Assembly (NCBI RefSeq): GCF_963678635.1
Contig: NC_087064.1
Location: 36,341,716-36,405,715, forward strand
Length of the DNA stretch: 64,000 nucleotides
Reading direction: 5' to 3'
Source: Symsagittifera roscoffensis
Taxonomy: Eukaryota > Xenacoelomorpha > Acoela > Convolutidae
Shown: piece by piece, positions 12,428 through 25,000 of the stretch
How positions within the stretch are numbered: position 1 is the first letter of the stretch
Layout: every line of letters begins with the position of its first letter
Notes under the pieces: model-generated
What the model saw: the letters and a program-made list of their open reading frames with translations, nothing else
The model's database searches: none
Told to the model about the DNA's origin: nothing
Position numbers and translations under genes: made by a program

Positions 12428-15003
12428 ACTAAGTTTCAATGTCCTACTGTTAAATTTGTCCCTAAATTCGCACGTGTCAACTTTGCCTCCACGTTTGCTG
12501 AATGCATCAAAGAGGTGGTTACTAACCCGGGAAGCAAGGAAGCATGGGGTCGCTATCTGATCATGCCCTCTTGCTGCCTCCGCAAACCTACACGCGCAGG
12601 TAAGAAGGTCAGAGCCTCACTTGGAAGCACCATACAGCAACAGATAAATGCTTTCAACAAGGGTGAGTACACTTTGCCATTCCAGTCTCGCAGAAACCAG
12701 CAAGCTCTGGGAACAACGACAACTCCAAACTGATTGCTGCCAAACTTGACGAAGGAGATATCAAGGGAGCTGTCAGGTTGGCAGCCAGCGACGATACTTT
12801 CTTGCCACCGACTCTTGAGAACAAAACACTGCTCGGTGCGAAACACCCTCCTGCACCCGCAGACGAAGCTACACCCCCATCTAATGACTGTGTTCAACTT
12901 CAAGTTAGTCAGTCTGAAGTCAGGAGAGCGGTCATGTCTTTTAACGCAGGTAGTGCTGGTGGACCGACGGGCCTCAGACCACAACACGTGAAAGATGCAC
13001 TTTGACCATCTGCTAACGAAGCTGGCAACAACCTGCTCTCGCATCTGACAGACAACACAAATTTATTGTTGACAGTCAACATGCCTGCGTTCACCAAGCC
13101 TGTCGTCTCCAGTGCTACACTAATCTCTTTGGCCAAGAAATGTGGAGGAATACGCCCGATTGCGATTGGAGACACTTTGCGAAGACTCACTTCCAAATGC
13201 ATTTCACGGCGCATGCTGGAAAAATTCAAAAATTATTTTTGGCCTTTTCAGCTAGGAGCTGGTGTTAAACACGGGAGTGAGGTGGCGGCCCATGTAGCGC
13301 GCGATTTCATTGAATGCGCAGAACGTGATCAAGCCTTTGTCAAAATTGACTTTGCCAACGCCTTCAACAGTGTAAGACGTGATGTCATTTTGAAAGCCAT
13401 CAATGAACACGTCCCGGAGATCCTTAGCTTTGTGAAACTCTGCTACAAAGAAAGCAGTTTCTTGATATATGGTGCCTTCACCATCAAATCAACAGAAGGG
13501 TTTCAGCAAGGCGATCCCTTGGCTACCTTTGGCTTTTGTCTTGTCCTACATCCTGCTTTGCAGAACCTCTTGAGCAAGCTGAAAACTGGATACCTGGATG
13601 ACGTTGCTTTTGCGGATGAATGGCGCACCACTCTCCATGATCTTCTGAGTATCAAACAAGCATGTGAGAAACTTGGTCTTCTTTTGAATGAGAAGAAGTG
13701 CGAGGTGACAGCTTTGGGAGCAGTAAAAAGGAGATAGAAAGAGCTTTTCGTGAGACATTTCCCACTATTCAATGCGTTGATGCCGAAGACAGCACACTTC
13801 TTGGGGCTGGTCTAGGCACTAGGTCGATTCGAGCAGAGTTAGTGGACAGACTTGCGAAACTCAAGACACTCCTGCAGCGAACAGCTTCTTTACCATGTCA
13901 AACCGCTTTCTTTCTCATTAAAAACTGTTTCTTAGTCCCTAAACTTATGTATGTCCTCCGCGCTAGTCCTGCCTTTAAACACACAGATTTACTCGACAAA
14001 ATCGACACACTTGTATGCCTTGAACTTGAGAGAATTTGCTTGCCCACGAAACAAGGAGGGTTTGGTCTTCCAAAAACCAGCACTCTCAGCTCATCAGCTG
14101 CTTCTTTTGCTTCCACTGAAAATTTACGGCACCGCCTTGCTCCTGAGATAAGCAATCCTGGTCTTTTAAACGAAGCCGTCGACCACTGGGAGTCTCAACA
14201 ACCACCGATTTGAAGACTTAACCCCCCAGTGCGCTCAAAAATTTTGGACAAAACCTATCCACGAACAACAATCCGCAAACATTTTGAGCAATTGTACCGA
14301 CGAAATTTCACTTGCTCGTTATCACAGCTGTCGCGCGGTAGGTTCAGGCGCTTGGCTGGACGTCCTCCCTTCTCGTCCACTGGGTCTGACTTTGTCCGAT
14401 GATGAGTTCCGTATTTCAGCTGGTCTGCGTCTAGGAGCCCCAGTAACCGCACAACACACGTGCAAATGTGGCTATGTCGCAGCAACAGATGGAAGACACG
14501 CACTTGTCTACCCGAAGATCAAGCACAGGTTCATCAGACACTCCAATGGCAACATGATCCTTAAAGATTCTATAAAATCACTCGGCATCAGTTCCACACT
14601 AGAACCTATCGGGCTGCTACGCAAAGATGGACGCAGACCAGATGGACACACACTAATGCCATGGCAGCGAGGACGGATCTTGGCATGGGATTTCACATGT
14701 ATAAGTCGTTTGGCAAACTCTAATCTGCGAATGGGAGTTCTTCCGGGTGCAAATGCAGCTTCCGAGGCCGAAGTCCGCAAAAGAAACCACTATTCAGACC
14801 TACCTTCCACTGTAATTTTCGAACCCGTTGCCATGGAAACACTGGGTGGCGCTGGTAGGTCTACTGCAGTTTTCTTGAAAGAAATTGCAAGGCGAATAAC
14901 AGTCTTAACGGGTGAGAAATTAGCTTTTAAATTTCTCAAACAAAAGCTAGACCTAGCGATTCAGCGCGGGAACGCTGGATGCATCCTTGAGGCAACTAGT
15001 TGA
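12428..15003 (+). pseudogene. RT and restriction-like endonuclease part of the PHD element
   Basis: Continues the PHD frame and changes frame near 12720, 13720 and 14215, with a TGA at 13003-13005. RT motifs in order: G-G-I-R-P-I-A-I-G-D (about 13146), V-K-I-D-F-A-N-A-F-N-S (about 13340), Q-Q-G-D-P-L-A (about 13505) and the catalytic Y-L-D-D (about 13591). The C-terminal part has a C-x-C...H cluster (about 14461-14530) and R-R-P-D-G-H-T followed by W-D-F-T (about 14632-14700), the pattern of a PD-(D/E)XK-like restriction-type endonuclease as in R2/NeSL/CRE-type elements. The last 239-codon frame (14284-15003) is intact. The clade is not certain. Confidence 0.75.
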
Positions 15004-15441
15004 CACACACCCTTCACTTTACTGCTTCAACTGTAAACTGTGCAGTATATACGCTCTTTTTATTCCTTGTTCAATTTAATTGACTTTGATTCTTGGCAAT
15101 TTCAAGTTTTCATTAAAATAGCGTTCATTATAGTTTTGTTTGTTTTAGAGGTTGTGCTGAGTTTCAGTCAAAATTCAAAACTAGTGATAGCAGCCTTTTA
15201 TCAAATTTTTTGATAAAGATGTTTTCATCAACATGTATAGTGAGCTGAACCATATTAATTTTTGCTTTTCTCGCCTCATTTTTTTTATAGTCTGAAAATT
15301 TAGCGCCACTTGCTCAGAGAAAACGTCAGTTTTTGGCACACGAAACTTGAGAAATTGGGAAATATCAATTTTCAATTTGTCAAGAGAAAAAATTTGCCAA
15401 ATGTTTTCCCTACGTTTTCTAACTTTTTCACATATTCGAAA
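15004..15441. other. AT-rich spacer upstream of ERCC4, no gene seen
   Basis: This stretch lies between the PHD/RT element and the small inverted-repeat element at 15442. It is AT-rich with short homopolymers and no coding frame that I trust. It may hold the ERCC4 promoter or 5' UTR, but no clear TATA box stands out. Confidence 0.5.
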
Positions 15442-15675
15442 ATGTAGAGGTAACTCTAAATTAATTAAGAAACAAAGAAAGGCAGGCAAAGTCGCCAATC
15501 ATCAGTTCTCTTTGAAAGTATGCGTAACCATCTCCTATGTAGAATTTGAGCCACGGTTTGAAAGGTTATCAGATCTACCGACAAGTAAGTCCGTAAGTAA
15601 CCTAATAGCCTCACATGATTTGCGCCTTTGACTGCCTTCCTTTGTTTCATAGTCAATTTAGAGTTGCCTCTGCAT
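15442..15675. mobile_element. MITE-like element with ~50-bp terminal inverted repeats
   Basis: The left arm (about 15442-15495) and right arm (about 15622-15675) are inverted, imperfect matches over roughly 50 bp. The outer ends read atgtagaggtaactc and, inverted, atgcagaggcaactc. The interior is about 125 bp with no coding potential. The size and structure fit a non-autonomous DNA transposon. No convincing target-site duplication was seen. It ends about 15 bp before the splice-acceptor-like AG that precedes the ERCC4 start codon. Confidence 0.75.
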
Positions 15676-15694
15676 GATTTTTGCTTTTCAGAAA

Positions 15695-16093
15695 ATGGAC
15701 GCGCTTTTGCCGTATGAATATGAAATCATCGAGCAGGCGCTCTCGGAAGATTCACTGAATATTGTTGCACGAGGGCTGTGCATTGAAAGGATCTTCTCTC
15801 ACCTTTTGAAAGCTTTCTGTGTGCGAACAAATCTAGTTATTGTAGTAAATGCTACTAAAGAAGACACTGCTTGCTTTCAAGAGCATTTGTCTGATGCTGA
15901 TGCATTACCAAGATCTCTAACGACTGAGACGACCAGTTCGGTGACTGAAAGAGTTAAAATTTACAAAACCGGAGGAGTGCTCTTCGTCACTTCGAGAATC
16001 TTGATATTGGATTTTCTAACGAACAGAATTCCAGTTGAATTTCTAACCGCATTGTTCATATACCGCGCAGAGCGTCTTCTTCTGTCGCATCAG
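15695..16093 (+). CDS. ERCC4: ERCC4 exon 1 (residues 1-133)
   Basis: Starts at ATG 15695, four bases after a pyrimidine-rich AG (15690-15691) that could be a cis- or trans-splice acceptor. It contains the [11 protein letters not shown] stretch of the XPF N-terminal helicase-like region. It ends at CAG followed by the donor gtattt, in phase 0. Reading on past 16093 gives non-XPF residues, which supports the donor. Confidence 0.92.
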
Positions 16094-19000
16094 GTATTTT
16101 TCAATTTCATTGCTTGGATCAACTGCATGTTTTCAGGTTGTTTTATTCTTGTGACTAGGTTATTGCAACCGGGTACTAGACTTGTTAAATTTGAAGATTT
16201 ATTCCGTCCATGTATGTATATCTTCACTGACATACGGACTCCTAAGAGACCGGTCTAAGCCAACTGACATTTTTTGAGGTTGGAATCCGAATTCCAGACT
16301 TAAGGGTGCACAGACCTGTGGGTTTTATCCTGCGAGAGGGAGTGTCTTGGAATCTGAACTAGACTTTTTCCTTAAAAACTTTCAAAAATTTACAACGTTT
16401 TAACGATGCAGCGATTAGCCGAAAAACTAAGTGAAAAAAGACAAGAAAGCTATCCAGAATCTATAAACTACATAAGAACTAAAATAATCTTCGCGCTCCT
16501 GAGGAGCTCTATACTTTGTATAAGGGGGTGCAGATCGCTACGCGAAGTTCAATTTATCGACAACTCCATAAGCGCTATTGTAGAGGAAGGACGGCTTAGA
16601 TAAATTAACAGTACGACGATGCATTTAATGCTGATTTATGACTTCAATGCTGATATATATGCATTTTTATATCGCTGGTATGGCCCTATCCAGCTTGTGC
16701 ACTTACCGTAACTAAACGGAAGGGCCCCTTTTGTAATTTAGTTTTTTTTATATAATTTGAACTTCCTTTATTGTTGAACCTAAACTTCCGCGATCCTTCT
16801 CACCTGGTCGAGAGGTAATTCGGGTGCCTGTGCACCTTAAGTCTGGAGTTCGGATTCCGATGGGACCTTGTTTTTACCAATACGTGTGAAATTGATTTTG
16901 TAAAGGAAAAATTGAATTTTTGTTCTCGGACGTTGGCTTGTCTGCTCATTTGCTATTGTCTTAATTTCCAAAGATTCGATTTTTAAATATAATGACTTAG
17001 CGTCGTTGTGTTATTTGTAAGTATACCACTTCGGATTTTGAAATCCGAGTTTTTAATTTTTTCAAGTTTTTTTCCATTAATTGGTTTTTGTTTTATTGAA
17101 TTATGCACTTTATTTTGCATAGTTTGAATGGGAAGAATTGAATTTTCTCATTGAGAGTAATGAACGTAGTGAAGACTTATATAGGTCTTGCTGTTTTTTT
17201 TGTTTCCTTTTTCAGAAAAAGTCTTAAAAGTCTAATAACTGCATATGTGCATTCACACATATTGATGCGTTTATGTATGCACTAAGTTGAATTCACTTTT
17301 TGAATATATCTGCACTTTTTGAATTCAATTGAAATTCACCTGCTGACGGTGACGTAAATGTAAACTACAGATTGATGCATTTATGAATGCGCTTAGGTGT
17401 ATCTGAACTTTTTGAGTTCAATTGAAATTCAACTGCTAAAAGTGACGTTAATAGCACTCTCCAGATACGAACGTGGAAATGTCGCAAAAAAAAACAAACG
17501 ATTTCTAGTTTCGAAAGTGGAATTTAGTTTTTAGACATCCAGCGGAATAAAAACTTTAGCTATTGATCCAGTTGGGTTCATGTTATGAAAAAAGCGTCAA
17601 TGATAAACTGTTCTAGAAACTCAACGAGCTTAAAGGGCATATATTTTTTTCTTTGAAGTTCGAATTGTTTTTCTGAAATTGAATTGCGTCTCGTTTTTAT
17701 TTGCAGTTAGCAATGTTATGCTTGTTTTGTACCACAAGAATAGCGAAGCTTTGCCTCATTATAAGTATTTTCACTCCGAACTGTGCTTTAAAGTCTTTTG
17801 TTAAAAGTGTTTTTTTTTGCTTTGATAGTTTATTTGACAAGAATTACTTGAACTTAACATCAGCTTATTCGTCTCATTTTGCGTCATTTGGAAAGCAACA
17901 CTATCTTTTCGCGCTTAGAGGGAGAAAGAAAGTATACCTCAATTTTGTCAGATACATGAATATTAACTAATTTTTCTTTCAATGATATTTATAGCTGTTA
18001 ACTGTATCGAGGTCTTATTATACTGAACGGTAGAGTTCATTTGACAATTGAATGACTGTTTTGATAATGTTATTTTTTCGTCAGTTTGGTTGTATTTTTT
18101 TTCGATTAACTGGCATATAAATAGAAGCTCCTCGTGGTACCTCTGTCGCAACCTTTTACGCAATTTGTTTGTGAACTGGATACTTTTTCTGCGCATTATC
18201 CTTTTTTTAATTTTTTAATTGAGCGATACATTTCCAGCCATGTTTAAGACAAGCATACATGTTAGGGAGTTATACGGTATCTCTACATGCCTTTGCTACT
18301 ATATGTTCACATAGCTTACACATATGTAGTGAGTTCAAAGACAACTCGACTTGATTAAACTTTTTCGAATTCAGTTCCGGTGCTTGTCTTATTACCTTAA
18401 AACTTAAAAAAAGTTGGTTTCATATCTCAAAATGGCCGCTCTTGAAGATTTTCTTGAACGAAAGTAAAATACCTGCTTGGAGTTGACCTTGAGAACTATA
18501 TTACACCAGTCTCAAACGAAACAATTCCTTTCCATCCATCGATATTTGATCAGATAAACGGTCAACATATCAAGAAGGCAGCCATGAGAACGCACGGATC
18601 GCATGGACCATCTGGCCTCGATGCGAATGAATGGAGACGTATTCTAACACACTTCGGGCAACAATCAGTTGAAATTTCAAAAATAATTGCTAAAATTGCC
18701 AAAAAATTGGCCACAGAAGAACTAAATCCAGAACTAATGGAACCATATAACGCATGCAGATTAATACCCTTAGATAAGAATCCAGGGGTAAGACCCATAG
18801 GCATAGGAGAAGTTATGCGTAGGATAATAGGGCGAACAATAACTAAATGCCTAAAAAACGAACTCATGTCGCTCGGTTCAAACTACCAACTCTGCCTAGG
18901 ACAAAAATGTGGCATTGAATATGCGATCCACTCGCTAAGAGATCAATACAGCAAAACTTCCGCCGATGCTGTTTTACTGATAGATGCCGAAAACGCTTTC

Positions 19001-22000
19001 AACTCGCTGAACCGAAAGCTGGCATTAAAAAACATCGAAAATACCTGCCCTTCCCTTTTAACAGCGATTAAGAACTCCTACTCCAATCCATCTAAACTAT
19101 TCGTTAACAAAAAACAATCTACTCTCAAGAAGGGACAACCCAGGGGGATCCACTAGCAATGGCCATGTACGGTCTAGCCATATTACCCCTCATAAAACTC
19201 TTATCAGTAGACGATGTAACCCAGAAATGGTACGCAGACGACGGAAACGCAGTCGGTAAATTAAGCAATCTACGAACCGTCCTCGATAAAATTGTATCAC
19301 TGGGTAAATTTTTCGGCTACCACGTGAAAGCATCCAAATGCCAACTCATTGTCAAAGATGAAAAACTCGGTGAAGCTCAGAAAATTTTCGCAAGTACAGG
19401 AATCACTATAAAGGCAGGAGCCCGAGTGGTTGGTTCAGTTATAGGAACAGAATCTGAATGTAAAAAGTTCCTCGAATTTCAACAGAATGAGCAAATCAAA
19501 ATTTTGAAAAAACTAACCAAAATTGCTAAAACCTCCCCTCAAAATGTTTATGCCTGCTATACTAAAGGAGTTCAAGAAAAGCTTTCATTTCTTGCCAGGA
19601 CAACGCCTAACACTAAGGAAAACTTAGAAATATGTGAAAATATTATCAAAGAACAATTATTACCTAAACTAGTCGGTAAAGACACTTTAAACCCCCAGTT
19701 CCGTGAGATATCTTCCTTACCCCTTAAAATGGGCGGACTTAACATCAAGCTGCCATCCGATCATGAAAGCTACCTAGAATGGTCTAAGGAAACATCACTG
19801 GTACTGGAATCTCAAGATCCTATTACAGCAGTAACACAGCAAGAAAAAATATGTACGAAAATCAAAAAATTGAAAACTGATAGAACAAATCGAAAAAAGA
19901 CAAACCTCATTAACTCCTTAAATGAAACAGATAAATACGCAATCGACCTGGCCTCTGAAAAGGGAGCCTCTAACTGGCTCAATGCTCTACCACTGAGCAG
20001 ATACAACTTCAACCTGAATAAATCAGAGTTCAGAGATGGTATTTACTTAAGATACGGATGGGAACCAACCAAAACCCCACTCACATGTGCATGTGGTGCT
20101 GATTTTAACTTGACACATGCGCTTCACTGTGCAAAGGGTGGTTACACACACATAAGACACAATGAAATCAGAGACACATTCGCCAACCTCATGAACGAGG
20201 TTTGCCATGACGTCGAGATTGAGCCGAAACTTCAGCCGTTGCAAGGCGAAAGCTTTGTCAACAATTCAACTACAACTGAAGATGAGGCACGACTTGACAT
20301 TAAGGCAAACGGACTCTGGGGTTCACGATTCAGCCGCGCTTTCTTTGATTGAAAATTTTCAACCCCCATGCCAAAACATCGCGAAAACTGCAGAAGGATG
20401 CATACAAATACCACAAAACGCTGAAGAACTCCAAATATCAGCAAAGAATTTTAAACGTAGAGCTTCTGCCCGCTAATTTTTGGATGCACCGGTGGCGCTG
20501 CTCCAACAGCCACGCGGACGATGCAGCGATTGGCCGAAAAACTAAGTGAAAAAAGACAAGAAAGCTATCCAGAATCTATAAACTACATAAGAACTAAAAT
20601 AAGCTTCGCGCTCCTGAGGAGCTCTATACTTTGTATAAGGGGGTGCAGATCGCTACGCAAAGTTCAATTTATCGACAACTCCATAAGCGCTATTGTAGAG
20701 GAAGGACGGCTAAGATAAATTAACATTATGACGATGCATTTAATGCTGATTTATGACTTCATTGCTGATATATATGCATTTTTATATCGCTGGTATGGCC
20801 CTATCCAGCTTGTGCACTTACCGTAACTAAACGGAAGGGCCCCTTTTGTAATTTAGTTTTTTTTTAATCCAAGCAAGTCAAGTCAATTGCCCATTGTTGA
20901 CGATCCAACCATTGATGAGCTTAATGAAGATGAAAAGTACGCGAGAAAACGTTTCAACTACTTGCACAAACTGATTGCAGAATTCTCGAGGAATTGGACT
21001 TTTGAGTATCTAACCGCTATGCAACAACGCAATAAGAACTGTGTAGAAAAACGAAACTTGAAAACGGGAGATCTAGTATATATAACTGATGATGATAACC
21101 CCCCTTTATCATGGCCACTTGAAATCGTGGAAAATGTATATGCCGGAAACAATGATCTAGTGAGGGTAGTGCAAGTTAAAACAGGGAATGGGAAGCTTAG
21201 TACACGACGGAATTCAAGACTACGAAAATTGCCGCTGAAAAACGATAAAAGATGAAACAAAAAACTAAAATGATTGATCAGAGATCAACGGAAGCGAAAA
21301 TGTTGGAGCAAAAAAAGCATGTTTTTAAATGGCAAGATAATTTGTTTACATGTAAATTCAATTAAAAACGCATGTTTTTCATAATTTATTCATTTCTTTT
21401 ACCCGCAATTTATAGTAACTAAATCACCATTAATTCAATTTTCATACGATACAGTCGCTTTCCAGCTATTGTAAAGTATTCATTCTGACTACGGAAACGA
21501 TCTCGACAAAAATTATCTGAGGTTGTTTCGTATGACTTAGAGAGACCAATCGAATGACTTGGTCTCTCCTAACAGCAAAATTGCTTCATAATTCAAGTCA
21601 TGCAAGCTTCAAACATGCTCTGTTAACGCATCCATGGTTAAATTTTTTGTCATGAACGTGGATCCCCAAAACCCTGCCCTTTCGAAACTTATCGGTAACT
21701 ACAATTCAGTCTTCTAAAACAATGCAGACTACTGACTCGCGAGCTACGGTTAAGGTCTTACAGAAAAATGAAAGTATGTCCACTAATTCTTTGATGTAAT
21801 GACACGTTAGTGATGTTTTTTGTTTCAAACGACAGCGATACAAAGATTATGTTCAAAAGGAATAGAGCCTCTCGCAAAAAAGCAGGAAAAATCGACAGTG
21901 ATATCATCATTGTGTCTCCGAAACCTGCATCTGCAAGTGCATGCAAGAAATCTTTCAAGCAGTCAGGTATTTAATAATTTTTTTTGTTTTGAAATCGTGA

Positions 22001-25000
22001 AGGTTTTAATTATTAGTTTTGGAGATGAATGTTTTAACCATTTTTGTGTTGATTTTTTAATTTTCAGACTTGGAGATTGAAGAGAAAGAGAAACATCTAT
22101 ATCAAGAAAGTTTGAACATACCAATGATGTGCTCTTATGAGTGCATGCCTGTCGACAATGAAAGCTGAAATTTTGTGCAATCCGTTAACAAGATGTCAAT
22201 CTTTCCAAAACAAAGCGGAGTCGTTAAACCGATCATGACACCGGCATCTCTTTTTACACAGGCGCGGAAAGACGATTTAAATGAAACGATTGATCCCATA
22301 GGATCTGAAAAAGTATCGAAAAGCCAATGGAGAAACTGATCAAAACCTCGGTCTGCCCATTCCTCAATTTGAGGAAAAAACATCAAGGTTTCCTGCAATT
22401 TTTCATAACTCTTATTTTTGAATTTTTGAATTTCAAGGCGTTGATAGTCCACATTTTTTTGAAGTTGTAATTCTTCATCTCTCAATTCGAGAAGCGAATT
22501 TGTTGCAATAGAACTATTTGCTGATTGCACTCTTGCGTTTTTGGAATGAGTTCCTCGGATGCTGGTTCCTCTCAAGTGGAAGATGGCAAAAACAATGATG
22601 CAAACTTATTTGGAGAACGTGATTTGCATAGATTGATTGCACCAGTATCCGATATGGAAATGTTCCGTCAGAATCAAGTAAATTTGGCAAGCGTTTTTGT
22701 TGGAAACAATAGTGTTCTAGGCAAAAGTTTCGAGAATTTTGTCTGTTAGAAGAACCAACCCGCAAAAAGAAAGCCGTCTCCCCACTGGCAAAATTGTTAG
22801 GAGATTTAATTTATTCTGCGCTTTTTGCTAAAGGCTAATTTTGGTTAGAGTGTTAGACAGCTGTGATAATTTTCCCCCGGCAAGCAACAAAAGACAACAA
22901 CTGCGGAAGAGTTTACATTCAAATAGGGAAAATTAGAGATTTCCTTTGATGTCTGAAAAGTGAAAATGCAAGCAAGTTCTTTGGTGCTCTGATTGTGTGT
23001 TTTCCTTGATTATGTCTGCTTTGTTTTGTTTTTGCACAATTGAATGTTGGCGTTAATTTTTTTCCATAGATAAAGTTGAACTGTGGTCATAGTTTTTCTC
23101 CGTTCCAGCGAACCCGTTTCCTGAACATCAACAAGCCCGTTTTGTAGTTAAGGTGTTTTTTAGAGATAATGCCCCTCTCACAGTACATGAAGTCTGCCTT
23201 CACGGAAACAGAAAAAATAACTTACATCGCAGTAAAGCAATTATCAGAGAAGCGCGCAGACTGCGAAATTACTATGGAATGCAAAGCTCTGGAATCACAT
23301 TTTTCGAAAAAAAAGTCAGTTCGTGCACAAATTTGAAAAAGTTTCTCCTTTAAGTTTAATGCAAGAAGTAGATCAGCCGATAACTAGCACAAGCAAAAAG
23401 CTGCTCGTAAGTTTTGACTAAGTGGTTAAAACCGGAATGCAGATAGTGAAGGCAGCAAAACATTGTCTACAGCGTGAGAGTCCATTTCATCCTCATGATA
23501 TATCACCTGGAATGAAAGGTCAATTATCAAAATATTGTATAAATGATGCCATTGTTTTTCAAGTTCTAAGGCATGTAAAGTTTTACTTCTCACCTTTTTC
23601 AGCGCGAAGGAATTCCCTGAGTACACAAGACGTTGCCGAATTCTTACAAAGTAGTGAGTAGTTCAGTATTTAAAACATGCGTCCGTAGCAAAGAGAAAAA
23701 GGAAGTAGTTTTTCTAAAGATGTGGATACTGGCTTTGATGAGCTGAGCCAACATGGGAAAGATGAATTGACAGCTGAACCAAAGAGCTTGATAGGAACGG
23801 GTCCTTTGTTTCTCAATGAGGAATCAGCAAAGTTCGAAGGAGAGGAGCTTCAGGAGTCTGCGATTAAGGATAACAGCGACAGTGAGACCAAAATTGGTAA
23901 AAATGAGCTGACTTTGCGTCATTACCTTAACGTTAGTCCGATTCACGATAATCTGACTGCGAAAAATTCATATAAATTCTCATAAAACAATTGATTTGAT
24001 ATGATAAAACAATGTATATGTTGAATTTGTATAAATTTAGATGGGTTAAGTGTGCAAAACTGTTCAAAAGATGAGTTGAAGCAGCTGAAAAGCGGTATAA
24101 CAATTATTGATGAAGCACTGGGAAGTGCCGGAGACTATCGAAGATTCAAGTCAACAAATACCTGGACCAGTTGAAAGCAATTTGGACAAAAACTGGTGGC
24201 ATGATAAAAAAGTGGATTATTTTAAACGAGAAATGTGGATAAATGAAAAAGTATCGCTCAGCCGTACTGCATAAATCAACAAAATATTTCTGTTTATCTC
24301 TTTGCTTTTAACTTTAATTTGTTCTTTTGTTTCCTGCAATTTTTCATAACTCTTATATTTGATTTTTTGAATTTCAAGGCGTTGATAGTCCACATTTTTT
24401 TGAAGTTGTAATTCTTCATCTCTCAATTCGAGAAGCGAATTTGTTGCAATAGAACTATTTGCTGATTGCACTCTTGGGTTTTTGGAATGAGTTCCTCGGA
24501 TGCTGGTTCCTCTCAAGTGGAAGATGGCAAAAACAATGATGCAAACTTATTTGGAGAACGTGATTTGCATAGATTGATTGCACCAGTATCCGATATGGAA
24601 ATGTTCCGTCAGAATCAAGTAAATTTGGCAAGCGTTTTTGTTGGAAACAATAGTGTTCTAGGCAAAAGTTTCGAGAAGTTTGTCTGTGAGAAGAACCAAC
24701 CCGCAAAAAGAAAGCCGTCTCCCCACTGGCAAAATAGTTTGGAGATTTAATTTATTCTGCGCTTTTTGCTTAGGGCTAATTTTGGTTAGAGTGTTAGACA
24801 GCTGTGATAATTTTCCCCCGGCAAGCAGCAAAAGACAACAACTGCGGAAGAGTTTACATTCAAATAGGGAAAATTAGAGATTTCCTTTGATGTCTGAAAA
24901 GTGAAAATGCAAGCAAGTTCTTTGGTGCTCTGATTGTGTGTTTTCCTTGATTATGTCTGCTTTGTTTTGTTTTTGCACAATTGAATGTTGGCGTTAATTT

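Noticed and set aside
22135-22575. 146-codon minus-strand frame with coiled-coil-like composition
   Set aside because: It overlaps the head of the + strand frame, spans the duplication boundary, and copy 2 does not keep its second half.
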